DNA of 64,000 bases from a virus. Both the position numbers and the translations under genes were made by a program. A model generated the notes under the pieces. It saw only the letters and a list, made by a program, of their open reading frames with translations. It was not told the DNA's origin and made no database searches. Below, in pieces: positions 14,279 to 22,081 of this stretch (positions are counted from its first letter, which is position 1; the number at the start of each line of letters is the position of its first letter). The DNA lies in IMG/VR virus record IMGVR_UViG_3300036402_000045, positions 25,783-89,782 of that record; one strand, given 5' to 3'.

Positions 14279-14985
14279 TGCCCCGCACCAAGCTCAAGGA
14301 GCATCCGGCTCCGTTCTCGAACGTCATCCTCGATCAGTTGCGGATCATGGTTGCCGCCGAACAAGAGCGCCGTCATGGATTTGGAATGTCTACCAACCTA
14401 AGACTTCTCGATCCGTTCGCTGGCATAGGGAAGATCCACAACATCGGCGGTCACGGAATCAAAACCGTAGGCGTAGAGCTTGAACCCGAATGGGCCGCAT
14501 GGCACGCTGCGACCATCGTTGGCAACGCTCTGGATCTGAAGTTCCGCAGACACAGCTTCGACATCATCGCGACCAGCCCGTGTTACGGAAACCGGATGGC
14601 CGACCACCACAACGCACAGGACGGCTCACACAGGCGTAGCTACAAGCACTACCTCGAACGTGACCCTTCTCCCATGAGCGCAGGGGTCATGTATTGGGGA
14701 GACGAGTACCGGGAGTTCCACACCGAAGTCGTCATCGAGCTTGACCGTGTGCTGCGCCCCGGTGGTCTGGTGCTCTGGAACATCTCCAACCACAAGAAGA
14801 CGATCAACAAGGGACAGCCCGCCGTAGAGCAGAAGGTCAGCGAGTGGTACATGGCGCTGTTCCTCGGCATGGGTTGGACCCTCCAAGAAGTGCGCCCGAT
14901 CAAGACGCCCCGCTACAAGTACGGATCGAATTCCGAAACCCGTACCGAGTTCGAGTTCATCATCGCCATGAGAAAGCCGTTCTAA
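14278..14985 (+). CDS. DNA methyltransferase (amino-MTase type), 235 aa
   Basis: Motif I is LLDPFAGIGKIHNIG near residue 42 (AdoMet binding) and the catalytic motif IV is TSPCYGN near residue 100, an SPPY variant typical of N4-cytosine/N6-adenine enzymes. LRPGGLVLWNISNHKK matches the following strand. No restriction gene is next to it, so it is probably a solitary phage methylase. The start overlaps the SLOG stop (TAATG). Confidence 0.88.
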   Translation: MPRTKLKEHPAPFSNVILDQLRIMVAAEQERRHGFGMSTNLRLLDPFAGIGKIHNIGGHGIKTVGVELEPEWAAWHAATIVGNALDLKFRRHSFDIIATSPCYGNRMADHHNAQDGSHRRSYKHYLERDPSPMSAGVMYWGDEYREFHTEVVIELDRVLRPGGLVLWNISNHKKTINKGQPAVEQKVSEWYMALFLGMGWTLQEVRPIKTPRYKYGSNSETRTEFEFIIAMRKPF

Positions 14986-15351
14986 TTGCCCGACAACTAT
15001 CACTTCGACCTGACCGGCGTAGACCTAGAAACCTGCATGAAAATCGCGTTCGCCAACGCACCAGGAAACAAGGCAGAGGCGTGGAAAACAGAGGAAGAAG
15101 GAACGATTCTGATCCTTTGTTGGTCGAACGCAAGTAGCAACTGCAATCCCTTGCCTGCGCCCATGAACGCAGAAGACGCCGTTGCCTTTGTGCGGTCTTG
15201 GCTGCGGTCGGTTCCTTACCCGCCCCGACCAATGCACGACGGAGACAACCGACCAGGCCATCGCGTCTACAACGAGCAATGGGGTCATGTACGCGGCGGG
15301 CACTACGACTTCGTGGCGATCGAGCCGACTTGGCTCATGTACGGAAAGTAA
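14986..15351 (+). CDS. Hypothetical protein, 121 aa
   Basis: It starts with TTG one base after the methylase stop. The protein has aromatic-rich ends (NYHFDLTG; HYDFVAIEPTWLMYGK) and looks like a small conserved phage protein. No family was recognised. Confidence 0.7.
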   Translation: MPDNYHFDLTGVDLETCMKIAFANAPGNKAEAWKTEEEGTILILCWSNASSNCNPLPAPMNAEDAVAFVRSWLRSVPYPPRPMHDGDNRPGHRVYNEQWGHVRGGHYDFVAIEPTWLMYGK

Positions 15352-15356
15352 ACGGA

Positions 15357-15929
15357 ATGTTCCTGTCTGACCACGACATCATCGAAGCCGTCGCCACGGG
15401 TGCTCTTGAGATCACACCGTTCGACCCAGAGGCCGTCCAGCCTGCGTCTGTTGACCTGACGTTGGACGACAAGCTCTTGGTCTTTCACCACGACACGGTG
15501 CGGATCGACCCTCGCGAGGAAGTGCAGATGAAGAGCCTTCCGAAGCGTTTCCGAAACGCACCACCGGAGTTCATCCTGAAGCCGTTCCAGTTCGCTCTTG
15601 CGGCGACCCGAGAGAAGGTGTCGTTGGGTCCGGGACTCGTCGGAAGGCTCGAAGGCAAGTCGTCTCTCGGGCGTCTCGGGCTGACGAGCCACGTCACGGC
15701 GGGCTTCTTCGATCCGGGCTTCAGCGGATACGCAACGCTGGAGTTGTTCAACGCGAGCGGCAAGCCCTTCGTGCTCATCCCTGGCATGAAGATTTGCCAG
15801 ATGAGTTTTGCTCTCACGGTCACACCATCGGTCAACCCGTACGGCTCCGACAAGCTCACGTCGAAGTACCAGAATCAAGAGCGCGGTCCAAAGGGATCGC
15901 AGTACCACAAGAACTTCGAATCCAAGTGA
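15357..15929 (+). CDS. dcd: dCTP deaminase, 190 aa
   Basis: It has the Dcd signature RLEGKSSLGRLGL and, further on, TAGFFDPGFSGYATLELFN with the catalytic glutamate, plus QPASVDLTLDD at the N-terminus. Length matches the family (about 190 aa). It deaminates dCTP to dUTP, and with ThyX (20916) it would supply dTMP. The C-terminal YQNQERGPKGSQYHK is the usual nucleotide-covering tail. Confidence 0.95.
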   Translation: MFLSDHDIIEAVATGALEITPFDPEAVQPASVDLTLDDKLLVFHHDTVRIDPREEVQMKSLPKRFRNAPPEFILKPFQFALAATREKVSLGPGLVGRLEGKSSLGRLGLTSHVTAGFFDPGFSGYATLELFNASGKPFVLIPGMKICQMSFALTVTPSVNPYGSDKLTSKYQNQERGPKGSQYHKNFESK

Positions 15930-16078
15930 GAAAGTTCCGATTCCACAACACCCGCGTTGACATCGAGATCGAAGCCGAAGACGCTTACGATGCTTGGCAA
16001 AAGTGGGGCAAGGAAAACCCCAAAGAAGCCGTCCACACCGTCATCTGTACCGACATCACGGAGGAAAATTCCGAATGA
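15926..16078 (+). CDS. Hypothetical protein, 50 aa
   Basis: The GTG start overlaps the dcd stop (GTGA). It encodes a short beta-alpha protein (MRKFRFHNTRVDIEIEAEDA) of a kind common in phages. No function was recognised. Confidence 0.65.
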   Translation: MRKFRFHNTRVDIEIEAEDAYDAWQKWGKENPKEAVHTVICTDITEENSE

Positions 16079-16503
16079 AACCCACCATCGGCAGAATCGT
16101 CATCTACCGCACGGACGGTCGCAACGGTTTGATCTACGACCTGCCCGCGATCATCACCGTCACCAAAGACACGCATCCTGGTGACTACCCAGACGGCAGG
16201 CTCAACCCTTTGCCGGTCCCTGAGAGCGAAGATCATGTTCACCTGACGGTCTTCACGCCCGGTGGATTCGGAACGAGCATCCTTCCGTCCGGACCCGAAT
16301 GGCAGACGGAAGTGGCCGGAACCAAGATCGATATTCCGGTAGCCAACCCTTCGTCGGACCTGTTCCCTGACAGCAAGCAGCTTGTCCCTGGTTCGGGCAC
16401 CTACGTCGAACTCAATGTTCCGTTCTTCTTTCCCGACACGGACTCCAAGCATGAGTTCTTGGATATTCCCTCCCGTTCGTGGCGTTGGCCCGAGCGCGTC
16501 TGA
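16075..16503 (+). CDS. Hypothetical protein, 142 aa
   Basis: The ATG overlaps the previous stop (ATGA). It starts MKPTIGRIVIYRTDGRNG and shows GDYPDGRLNPLPVPESEDHV, a layout typical of small phage proteins that may bind sugar or nucleotide. The family is not identified. Confidence 0.75.
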   Translation: MKPTIGRIVIYRTDGRNGLIYDLPAIITVTKDTHPGDYPDGRLNPLPVPESEDHVHLTVFTPGGFGTSILPSGPEWQTEVAGTKIDIPVANPSSDLFPDSKQLVPGSGTYVELNVPFFFPDTDSKHEFLDIPSRSWRWPERV

Positions 16504-16835
16504 TGAAAGAGAACCTGAAGCAGTGGCAGGACAGCGCCGGAAGTTCGCTCCTTGACGTATCCGGATCAGCGACACAACCAATGTTGAAGATCCACGTCGA
16601 TGAAGTTCGGAAAAGCCTTCCGACCGCAGAGACGTTCCTTGTCCTTCGCATGGCTCCTGCCGCAACCGGAGGGATTGTCTCCTTCGAAAACAGCGTGGGC
16701 ACGATCCTGGCCCGACTCAACCCTGACGGCTCCACCTACTTCGATCCGAGCTACACGCCCGACGAAGCCGCGGAGGACTTCTGGCGCGCCCTCGGAGTCA
16801 TTGCCAGCTATTACACCGAAGTCACCGAGCGGTGA
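16503..16835 (+). CDS. Hypothetical protein, 110 aa
   Basis: The start overlaps the previous stop (TGATG). The protein begins MKENLKQWQDSAGSSLLDVS. Its C-terminus overlaps the primase start by four bases (GTGA). No family was recognised. Confidence 0.75.
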   Translation: MKENLKQWQDSAGSSLLDVSGSATQPMLKIHVDEVRKSLPTAETFLVLRMAPAATGGIVSFENSVGTILARLNPDGSTYFDPSYTPDEAAEDFWRALGVIASYYTEVTER

Positions 16836-17881
16836 ACGCAGCAGACCTTGGGATCGATGACGTTCTCGATGTAGTTCGGAATGTCTTTGGCATCGAAGGG
16901 GAAGTCCGCAAGACCAACCGTGGTCCGCAGATGCAATTCCTCTGCGTCGTGCATCAGGACTCTGATCCTTCTGCGGACGTTCACCTGGAGACGGGCTACT
17001 GGAACTGTTGGTCGTGCTCTGCCGGTGGCGACATCATCGATCTCGGAGCACGCGCGACAGGCAAGAAGCGGAAGGACATCAGGAAGCTCCTGGTTCCCGA
17101 CAATCCCGATGCCAAGCGTGCTGCCGTTGCCCGCCGTGCAAAGGCCGTACGCGGCCTCCTGAGGGCCACTGAGAAGCCTTTGGCTATCAAGTCGATCATC
17201 GACATTCCGCAGGACTACCCGACCGGTGGGAACTTCCGGTATCTCCGAGATCGTGGGTTCACCAAGGGCACGCTGGACTACTGGGGAATCCGCTACGTGA
17301 GGGAACAGGAGTTGCCGAGAGAGAACGGCAAGCCTTTCACGATCACCAACGCTTTCGGAATTCCGATCCGAGACGAGCACGGCGAAGTCATCGGCTGGTG
17401 CTACCGAGCTTCCCCGCAATCCGAGGCATGGTTCCAGAAGATCCGCTACATCTACACACCGGGCCTCCAGAACGTCCTGAACCAGACGTGGTACGGGCTG
17501 TGGGAGAACTGGGACTCGAAGGAGATCACCGTCACCGAAGGTGCCTTCGATGCGATCTGGAACTGGCAATGCGGCTACCCCGCCGTCGCCGTTCTCGGGA
17601 ACCAGGCGAAGCAGATCGTCAAAATCCGAAAGTTGATGCACTTCCGCCACGTCACCCTGTTCCTGGACCGTGACCGAACGGGTGCCGAGATCACCGAGTA
17701 CCTCGGGTCGGAACTCACAAAGCGTGGTGTTCCCGTTGACGTAGCGAGGTTTTCGTCGTTCATGGTTGGCCGTGACGGGAAGCCCGCAAAGGACTCTCAA
17801 GACCTGTGCCCGCTGGACGTTGATCTGTGTCACGTCCGCGCACTACCGTATGGCATCTGGAAAGGACGAGCCGTAGCTTGA
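16832..17881 (+). CDS. dnaG: DnaG-type DNA primase, 349 aa
   Basis: The N-terminus has a CHC2-like zinc finger (CVVH near residue 31, CWSC near residue 55). The TOPRIM core follows with TVTEGAFDAI near residue 232 (catalytic Glu) and LFLDRDRTG near residue 279 (DxD). It is shorter than bacterial DnaG because the helicase-binding C-domain is missing. It makes primers for the DnaE polymerase. The GTG start overlaps the previous stop. Confidence 0.92.
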   Translation: MNAADLGIDDVLDVVRNVFGIEGEVRKTNRGPQMQFLCVVHQDSDPSADVHLETGYWNCWSCSAGGDIIDLGARATGKKRKDIRKLLVPDNPDAKRAAVARRAKAVRGLLRATEKPLAIKSIIDIPQDYPTGGNFRYLRDRGFTKGTLDYWGIRYVREQELPRENGKPFTITNAFGIPIRDEHGEVIGWCYRASPQSEAWFQKIRYIYTPGLQNVLNQTWYGLWENWDSKEITVTEGAFDAIWNWQCGYPAVAVLGNQAKQIVKIRKLMHFRHVTLFLDRDRTGAEITEYLGSELTKRGVPVDVARFSSFMVGRDGKPAKDSQDLCPLDVDLCHVRALPYGIWKGRAVA

Positions 17882-17906
17882 CGAGCTAACGGAAACTTTC
17901 TAGTAT
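17878..17906 (+). promoter_or_regulatory. Class-1 type promoter of the sigma gene
   Basis: TTGACG (17878-17883), a 17-base spacer and TAGTAT (17901-17906) form a good vegetative-type promoter overlapping the primase stop. The spacer has CGGAAAC but not the full operator. Confidence 0.7.
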
Positions 17907-17924
17907 TGGGAGCAAGAGAGGAAA

Positions 17925-18344
17925 GTGACCTTGGCACAGACGGCGGTAGCTACGGATTGGGCGGAACGCTTCGAGGCGGCACAACCCGCGTACATGGGGA
18001 AGATCAGACGGTTCGCACGCCAGAAGGCGTCGATGCGGTATATCCCCGGTTACGACGAGTGCGACTTCGAGAACGACTTGCTCGAAGTGCTCTGGATGGC
18101 GTGTCGAACGTACGACCCGAACAAGGGTGCGAGCTTCAACACGCTGTTCTGGCAGATGAGCTTCAACCACGTCATCAGCCTCCACCGAAAGGCGTCTTCC
18201 CAGAAGCGGGTCGGGGACTACGAGCGCATCAGCCTCGATGTCGAAGAGATCCGGGAAGCCATTTCCGAACTTCGGGCCGATCCCTCTGCGGAGGATGAAT
18301 ACCTGGCCCGTCTTGCGGTTACGGAACGCTGGCGGTCTTCCTAA
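17925..18344 (+). CDS. Sigma-70-like factor with region 2 only, 139 aa
   Basis: Residues about 20-95 match sigma region 2: FENDLLEVLWMACRTYDPNK followed by GASFNTLFWQMSFNHVISL and a basic segment, which binds core polymerase and the -10 element. A conserved acidic linker follows, and the protein ends where region 4 would start. No region-4 helix-turn-helix was found in any frame nearby. GTG at 17925 follows GAGAGGAAA; TTG at 17931 is an alternative. It has its own vegetative-type promoter and could read the -35-less class-2 promoters. Confidence 0.75.
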   Translation: MTLAQTAVATDWAERFEAAQPAYMGKIRRFARQKASMRYIPGYDECDFENDLLEVLWMACRTYDPNKGASFNTLFWQMSFNHVISLHRKASSQKRVGDYERISLDVEEIREAISELRADPSAEDEYLARLAVTERWRSS

Positions 18345-18351
18345 AACCGTT

Positions 18352-18361
18352 TGCGTATCAG
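18352..18361 (+). promoter_or_regulatory. Class-2 promoter
   Basis: TTGCG plus TATCAG (18356-18361), then five bases and the GTG at 18367. Confidence 0.55.
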
Positions 18362-18366
18362 TAAGC

Positions 18367-18573
18367 GTGGACGAAGACCGGAAGATCGCAAGGCTGGAAG
18401 AGAAGCGGGCATCCCGCTTCCTGGATGCCCTCGCAAGAGATCCCTTCGTTTGCATCATCGTCACCAACGACGGCCAAGTGCAGATCGTCAGTTCGCAGAT
18501 TTCGGAAGAACACCTTCTGCGTATCAAGAAGGTCTTGAAGGAGATCGAAGACGACAATGCCCTCCAAGACTGA
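18367..18573 (+). CDS. Hypothetical protein, 68 aa, leaderless
   Basis: GTG at 18367 lies five bases after TATCAG and has no ribosome site. The protein (VDEDRKIARLEEKRASRFLD...) has a charged helix, a short beta core (CIIVTNDGQVQIVSSQ) and a charged C-terminal helix. Lying right after the sigma gene, it could be a co-factor, but this is speculation. Confidence 0.65.
   Translation: MDEDRKIARLEEKRASRFLDALARDPFVCIIVTNDGQVQIVSSQISEEHLLRIKKVLKEIEDDNALQD
18518..18527 (+). promoter_or_regulatory. Class-2 motif inside the 68-aa gene
   Basis: TGCG plus TATCAA (18522-18527) lies 30 bases before the homing endonuclease ATG, within the end of the upstream gene. It may be a promoter or only coding sequence. 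Confidence 0.35.
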
Positions 18574-19009
18574 CCAAGCCTGGTTCGCCGGATTGGTTGA
18601 CGGCGAAGGATGCTTCACGTTCTCCTGGCAGCGGACGCTCCATCTGGCATTCATCCTTGGCATGACGCATGAGCGCACCATCCAGCGTGCAAGCGTCATT
18701 CTGGAACACGCGGGCGTTCCGCAGACAATGAAGATTCGTGCAAAGTCCGCAGCGGACAAGCCGGAATGGAAAACGTTCTACGAGATTCGGGTCCAGAACT
18801 TCGACGGCGTGCTTAGGGTGTGCGAGTTCATTCGGCCTTTCTCTGTCACGAAGTTCCAGTACGCCGAAGAGTTTGCGGACGTGATCCGACAGATCCAGAG
18901 GACGCCTGTGGGCAACCGTTCGGAAAGTCTTCGCGGACCTGTTCACGAAACTGCGTATCAGAGATTGATGAAGAGTTTCAGGCCGCAAATCGAAAGCGAA
19001 GGAGAGTAG
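18557..19009 (+). CDS. LAGLIDADG homing endonuclease (single motif), 150 aa
   Basis: WFAGLVDGEGCFTFSW near residues 9-24 is the LAGLIDADG helix and following strand. Only one motif is present, so it should act as a homodimer on a near-palindromic site. It is free-standing, with no intron or intein found around it. It overlaps the 68-aa gene by 17 bases. It may be a mobile gene that spreads between related phages. Confidence 0.88.
   Translation: MPSKTDQAWFAGLVDGEGCFTFSWQRTLHLAFILGMTHERTIQRASVILEHAGVPQTMKIRAKSAADKPEWKTFYEIRVQNFDGVLRVCEFIRPFSVTKFQYAEEFADVIRQIQRTPVGNRSESLRGPVHETAYQRLMKSFRPQIESEGE
18952..18961 (+). promoter_or_regulatory. Class-2 motif before the ssDNA-binding gene
   Basis: TGCG plus TATCAG (18956-18961) lies within the 3' end of the homing endonuclease gene, six bases before an in-frame ATG and about 50 before the next gene. 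Confidence 0.4.
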
Positions 19010-19789
19010 ATGCCCGCAGCTACCGGAAAGGGGTTGACGCCGAAGACGTTCGGCGGGTTGTCAAAGACCCGTAGCGCGTCGGGCGCTTCCGCCTTTCCCC
19101 GTGTCAAGCTGAAGGACGACGAAACCGTTTCCCTCCAGTTCTTCGGAAGCATCGAAGACGAGGACTCGTTCAAGGAGTTCGATCAGCACCAGTGGCGAGA
19201 GAAGTATTGGAACTACGTCGCCTGCCTCGGTGACGATTGCCCGCTCTGCGACGACGAGGACGACGACGTTTCGAAGCAGCACTACCGCTTCGTTGCGCTC
19301 GTCTACAACCACGACGAGAAGCAGGTTCAGGTACTCGAAGGTCCGGGCACGATGGCGCAGCGGATCATTCTGAAGGCAGAGCGTCGTCCGGAGTCGTTCG
19401 TCAAGCGGACTTGGGACGTAACCCGTCTCGACACGACGCCAACGTCGTACGACATCGACCAGAGCGACCAGAAGCCGATCAACCTGCGCCAGAAGAACCG
19501 GCTCGATCTCCAGGCTTACATCGATGAGTCTGCGGCCCGGTACTTCGGAAAGAACGCTCCCCGTCCCGACAAGAGCGGGAAGAAGGCCGGTCGGAAGTCA
19601 GCCCTCGATGATGACGACGAGGATTACGACGACGACGAAGAGACGTACACCAAGGCCGATCTCATGGACATGAGCGCCCGCGAACTGAAGACGACGGCCA
19701 AGCAGTTCAAGGTCCGTCTCGTTGACAGCAGCGGTGACAAGAAGAGCAAGCAGCAAGTCATCCGAGAAATCCTCAAGAAGCAGAAGTAA
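19010..19789 (+). CDS. Probable ssDNA-binding protein, 259 aa
   Basis: The core (about residues 25-165) has an OB-like beta-rich region with a CPLC zinc-type pair near residue 77, as in phage gp32-like proteins. Next come a basic hinge, an acidic stretch (DDDDEDYDDDEET) and a C-terminal SAP-like module (DLMDMSARELKTTAKQFKVR). An acidic tail on a ssDNA-binding protein usually recruits partners. The family call rests on layout and position in the replication block. GGAGAG precedes the ATG. Confidence 0.65.
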   Translation: MPAATGKGLTPKTFGGLSKTRSASGASAFPRVKLKDDETVSLQFFGSIEDEDSFKEFDQHQWREKYWNYVACLGDDCPLCDDEDDDVSKQHYRFVALVYNHDEKQVQVLEGPGTMAQRIILKAERRPESFVKRTWDVTRLDTTPTSYDIDQSDQKPINLRQKNRLDLQAYIDESAARYFGKNAPRPDKSGKKAGRKSALDDDDEDYDDDEETYTKADLMDMSARELKTTAKQFKVRLVDSSGDKKSKQQVIREILKKQK

Positions 19790-19823
19790 CCCCACCATCC
19801 AACGGAAAGAGACACGACAACAC

Positions 19824-20405
19824 ATGCCGAAGAAGAGCGCAGCAGACGCCCTCAAGGAAGCCTTCAACGACTTCATCGATGAGCTTGCCGCCGCCGGTCC
19901 TGCCGACGACGACGAGTTCGAGGACGATGAGGATCTGGAGGACGAGGATTCCGAAGAGGAAGAGGACGACGATGAGGACGAGGACGAAGAGATCCCCGTC
20001 TACACCGAGAAGCAGCTTGCGAAGAAGAGCAAGGAAGAGCTTCTGGTCATCGCCAAGGCCCTCGATCTCGACACGACCCGCAAGCGCGAGAACACGCTGC
20101 GGACCATGATCCTCGAAGCCCAGTCCGAAGAGGATGAGGACGACGAAGAAGAGTCCGAAGACGAGGACGACGAGGACTGGGACGACGAGGACGATTCCGA
20201 AGACGACGAGGACGATGAGGACTCGGACGACGACGAGGATGACGACGACGAGGACTGGGACGAGGACGACGAGGATGACGAGGACGAGGCTCCTGCCAAG
20301 TCCAGCAAGGCGTCCAAGTCCGCGAAGAAGTCCACCAAGAAGGCCGCTGGCACCCCCAAGAAGTCCACGGGGGCGAAGAAGGCCACCGCACGGAAGCGCC
20401 GGTAG
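19824..20405 (+). CDS. Acidic protein with SAP-like module and histone-like basic tail, 193 aa
   Basis: MPKKSAADALKEAF starts at 19824. Two long D/E-rich stretches flank a Rho-N/SAP-like module (KQLAKKSKEELLVIAKALDL, residues about 62-95). The last 35 residues are a lysine/alanine/proline tail like that of histone H1. Such a charge-split protein may bind DNA or act as a chaperone. Base use is skewed by the D/E codons. No family was assigned. Confidence 0.75.
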   Translation: MPKKSAADALKEAFNDFIDELAAAGPADDDEFEDDEDLEDEDSEEEEDDDEDEDEEIPVYTEKQLAKKSKEELLVIAKALDLDTTRKRENTLRTMILEAQSEEDEDDEEESEDEDDEDWDDEDDSEDDEDDEDSDDDEDDDDEDWDEDDEDDEDEAPAKSSKASKSAKKSTKKAAGTPKKSTGAKKATARKRR

Positions 20406-20825
20406 ATGGCCGACGAGAACGTCCTTCTCAACAAGGCCATCGCTCACGCCAACCGAGCAGAAGAGCTTGCGCGGGAAGGGTTCCTGGAGGTTGCGGATCT
20501 CCACGACTCGATCGCCAACACCTTCCGTTCGCTGGCCCATGAGGTTCGTGTGGGCAAGTCCAAGCGGAAGTACGAAGGGGTTTCCGAAACCTTCGAGCTT
20601 CCGTACACGATGACCAACGAGCTTCGCGGTGCGGAGAAGGACGTTCCGCCGCCGACGTTCGTGTCCAACTACTTCGGTGCTCAGGGCGAAGCTCCCCGCG
20701 GTATCGGTCAGGAGATCCCCGGCGTCCCCGGTGGCTTCATGCAGCAGACCGAGGCCGCACGCGTCGCATTCGGTGAAGACACCGACGCCGACCATGAGGT
20801 TGACGGAGACAGCACCAAGTCGTAG
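20406..20825 (+). CDS. Hypothetical protein, 139 aa
   Basis: The ATG comes directly after the preceding stop. Residues 1-45 form a helix (NKAIAHANRAEELAREGFLE), the middle is aromatic-rich and the end is glycine/proline-rich and acidic. It is last before a strong terminator. No family was recognised. Confidence 0.75.
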   Translation: MADENVLLNKAIAHANRAEELAREGFLEVADLHDSIANTFRSLAHEVRVGKSKRKYEGVSETFELPYTMTNELRGAEKDVPPPTFVSNYFGAQGEAPRGIGQEIPGVPGGFMQQTEAARVAFGEDTDADHEVDGDSTKS

Positions 20826-20862
20826 ATTCACCGGTCCTACGGCTGGCGAATTCGCTGGTTGA

Positions 20863-20894
20863 AAGAGAGCAGGGGCTTCGGTCCCTGCTCTCTT
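20863..20894 (+). terminator. Intrinsic-type hairpin with UUCG loop
   Basis: Twelve base pairs (20863-20874 with 20883-20894) plus a G-U and a C-G pair close a TTCG tetraloop. Only a short T-rich stretch follows. It separates the ssDNA-binding group from thyX. Confidence 0.8.
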
Positions 20895-20900
20895 CGCGTC

Positions 20901-20910
20901 TGCGTATCAC
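20901..20910 (+). promoter_or_regulatory. Class-2 promoter of thyX
   Basis: TGCG plus TATCAC (20905-20910), then TAGGC and the thyX ATG at 20916. It lies right after the terminator, so it must drive the next unit. Confidence 0.65.
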
Positions 20911-20915
20911 TAGGC

Positions 20916-21701
20916 ATGACCGAAGAGATCACCTTCCGGAGTGATTTCGCCATATCTGTTGTTGACGAGATGGCGAATGACGAGTCGGTGTTGCGGGCCA
21001 TGCTCGTTGCCACCGACAAGGTTCCTACTGGCTCTGCCGAAACCACGGCCAACACGGGACGGATCAACGCCCTGATGCGAGATCGGCACGGCACTCCGTT
21101 CGAGCACAACAGCATCATCTTCTACGCGGAGGCCCCGATCTTCGTCTTCCGTGAGTGGCACCGCCACCGCATCGGAATCTCGATCAACGAGCAGAGCGGG
21201 CGGTATTCCGAACTTCCGCCCATGTTCTACGTCCCGCCTCGCCATCGTCCTCTCGTCAAGGTCGAAGGCACGAAGCAAATGGCCTACGAAAACGAGCTTG
21301 CGAGCGATGAGCAGTACGCCAGAAAGATCGCCGGAGACAAGCGGGTGATGGCAGCGGCCTATCGGGAGTACGAACGGCAGCTTGAGGACGGGATCGTGAA
21401 AGAGTCCGCTCGCAACTGCCTTCCGGTCAGCATCTACTCAAAGATGTTCTGGACTTGCAACGCCCGTTCGCTCATGGCGTTCCTGTCGCTCCGTGTTCGC
21501 AAGGGTCCGTTCTGGAACCAGACCGAGACGCTTGACGGTGTTCCTACGGACTACTGGACGCAAGACCCCGAAGGTTCGGTTTTCCCGAGCAAGCCTGCTT
21601 GGGAGATCGATGCGTGTGCTCAAGCGATGGAGCAGTTGTTCGCAACGCTCATGCCGGTCACGCACGAAGCGTTCCTGAAGCACGGTCGCGTTGCTCCATG
21701 A
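20916..21701 (+). CDS. thyX: FAD-dependent thymidylate synthase ThyX, 261 aa
   Basis: RHGTPFEHNSIIFYAEAPIF and then RHRIGISINEQSGRY carry the ThyX motif, and CNARSLMAFLSLR near residue 190 is the dUMP-binding part. The spacing from RHR to the motif serine is one residue longer than in the T. maritima enzyme as I recall it. It makes dTMP from dUMP with methylene-THF and FADH2. The start is leaderless, five bases after TATCAC. Confidence 0.95.
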   Translation: MTEEITFRSDFAISVVDEMANDESVLRAMLVATDKVPTGSAETTANTGRINALMRDRHGTPFEHNSIIFYAEAPIFVFREWHRHRIGISINEQSGRYSELPPMFYVPPRHRPLVKVEGTKQMAYENELASDEQYARKIAGDKRVMAAAYREYERQLEDGIVKESARNCLPVSIYSKMFWTCNARSLMAFLSLRVRKGPFWNQTETLDGVPTDYWTQDPEGSVFPSKPAWEIDACAQAMEQLFATLMPVTHEAFLKHGRVAP

Positions 21702-22081
21702 ACGATCCCACGAAGCACCTTGATCTTTCTGACCCCGCCAACGCTGCGAGCTTGCGCCTGCACGTTGACATCTGGGTCAAGCAGGAAAGGAAGCACTACG
21801 CCGACGTGAAGTACGCCGAGGATCAGAAGGGCCGTCAAGATCTGATCTCGGACACGACGAACTTTCCGAACTTCGACGGTCCCGAAGGAACGACGTGGAT
21901 CACGTTCCTCACGAACTACCTCGGTCGCGCACAGCGCTTCGGGGTCAACACACCGCAGGGTCGTCAGCAGCTAGGCAAGCTCATCGCCACCGCAACACAC
22001 TGTCTGGAAACTGCCGTGATGGTTCACGGTCGGCTCCCCAAGCCCGGAGTTCCGTCCGGAGAAATCGAGGAATGGACATGA
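21698..22081 (+). CDS. Hypothetical protein, 127 aa
   Basis: The ATG overlaps the thyX stop (ATGA). It is an alpha-helical protein with LIATATHCLETAVMVHGRLP near the end, a pattern seen in small phage proteins near nucleotide genes. No function was recognised. Confidence 0.75.
   Translation: MNDPTKHLDLSDPANAASLRLHVDIWVKQERKHYADVKYAEDQKGRQDLISDTTNFPNFDGPEGTTWITFLTNYLGRAQRFGVNTPQGRQQLGKLIATATHCLETAVMVHGRLPKPGVPSGEIEEWT

Noticed and set aside
18298-18573. A frameshift that would add region 4 to the sigma factor
   Set aside because: The following frames hold no helix-turn-helix, and the next gene has its own promoter motif and start.
19773-20831. Long minus-strand frames opposite the acidic 193-aa gene, one with serine runs
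   Set aside because: The runs are the reverse complement of GAC/GAG repeats in the real gene.
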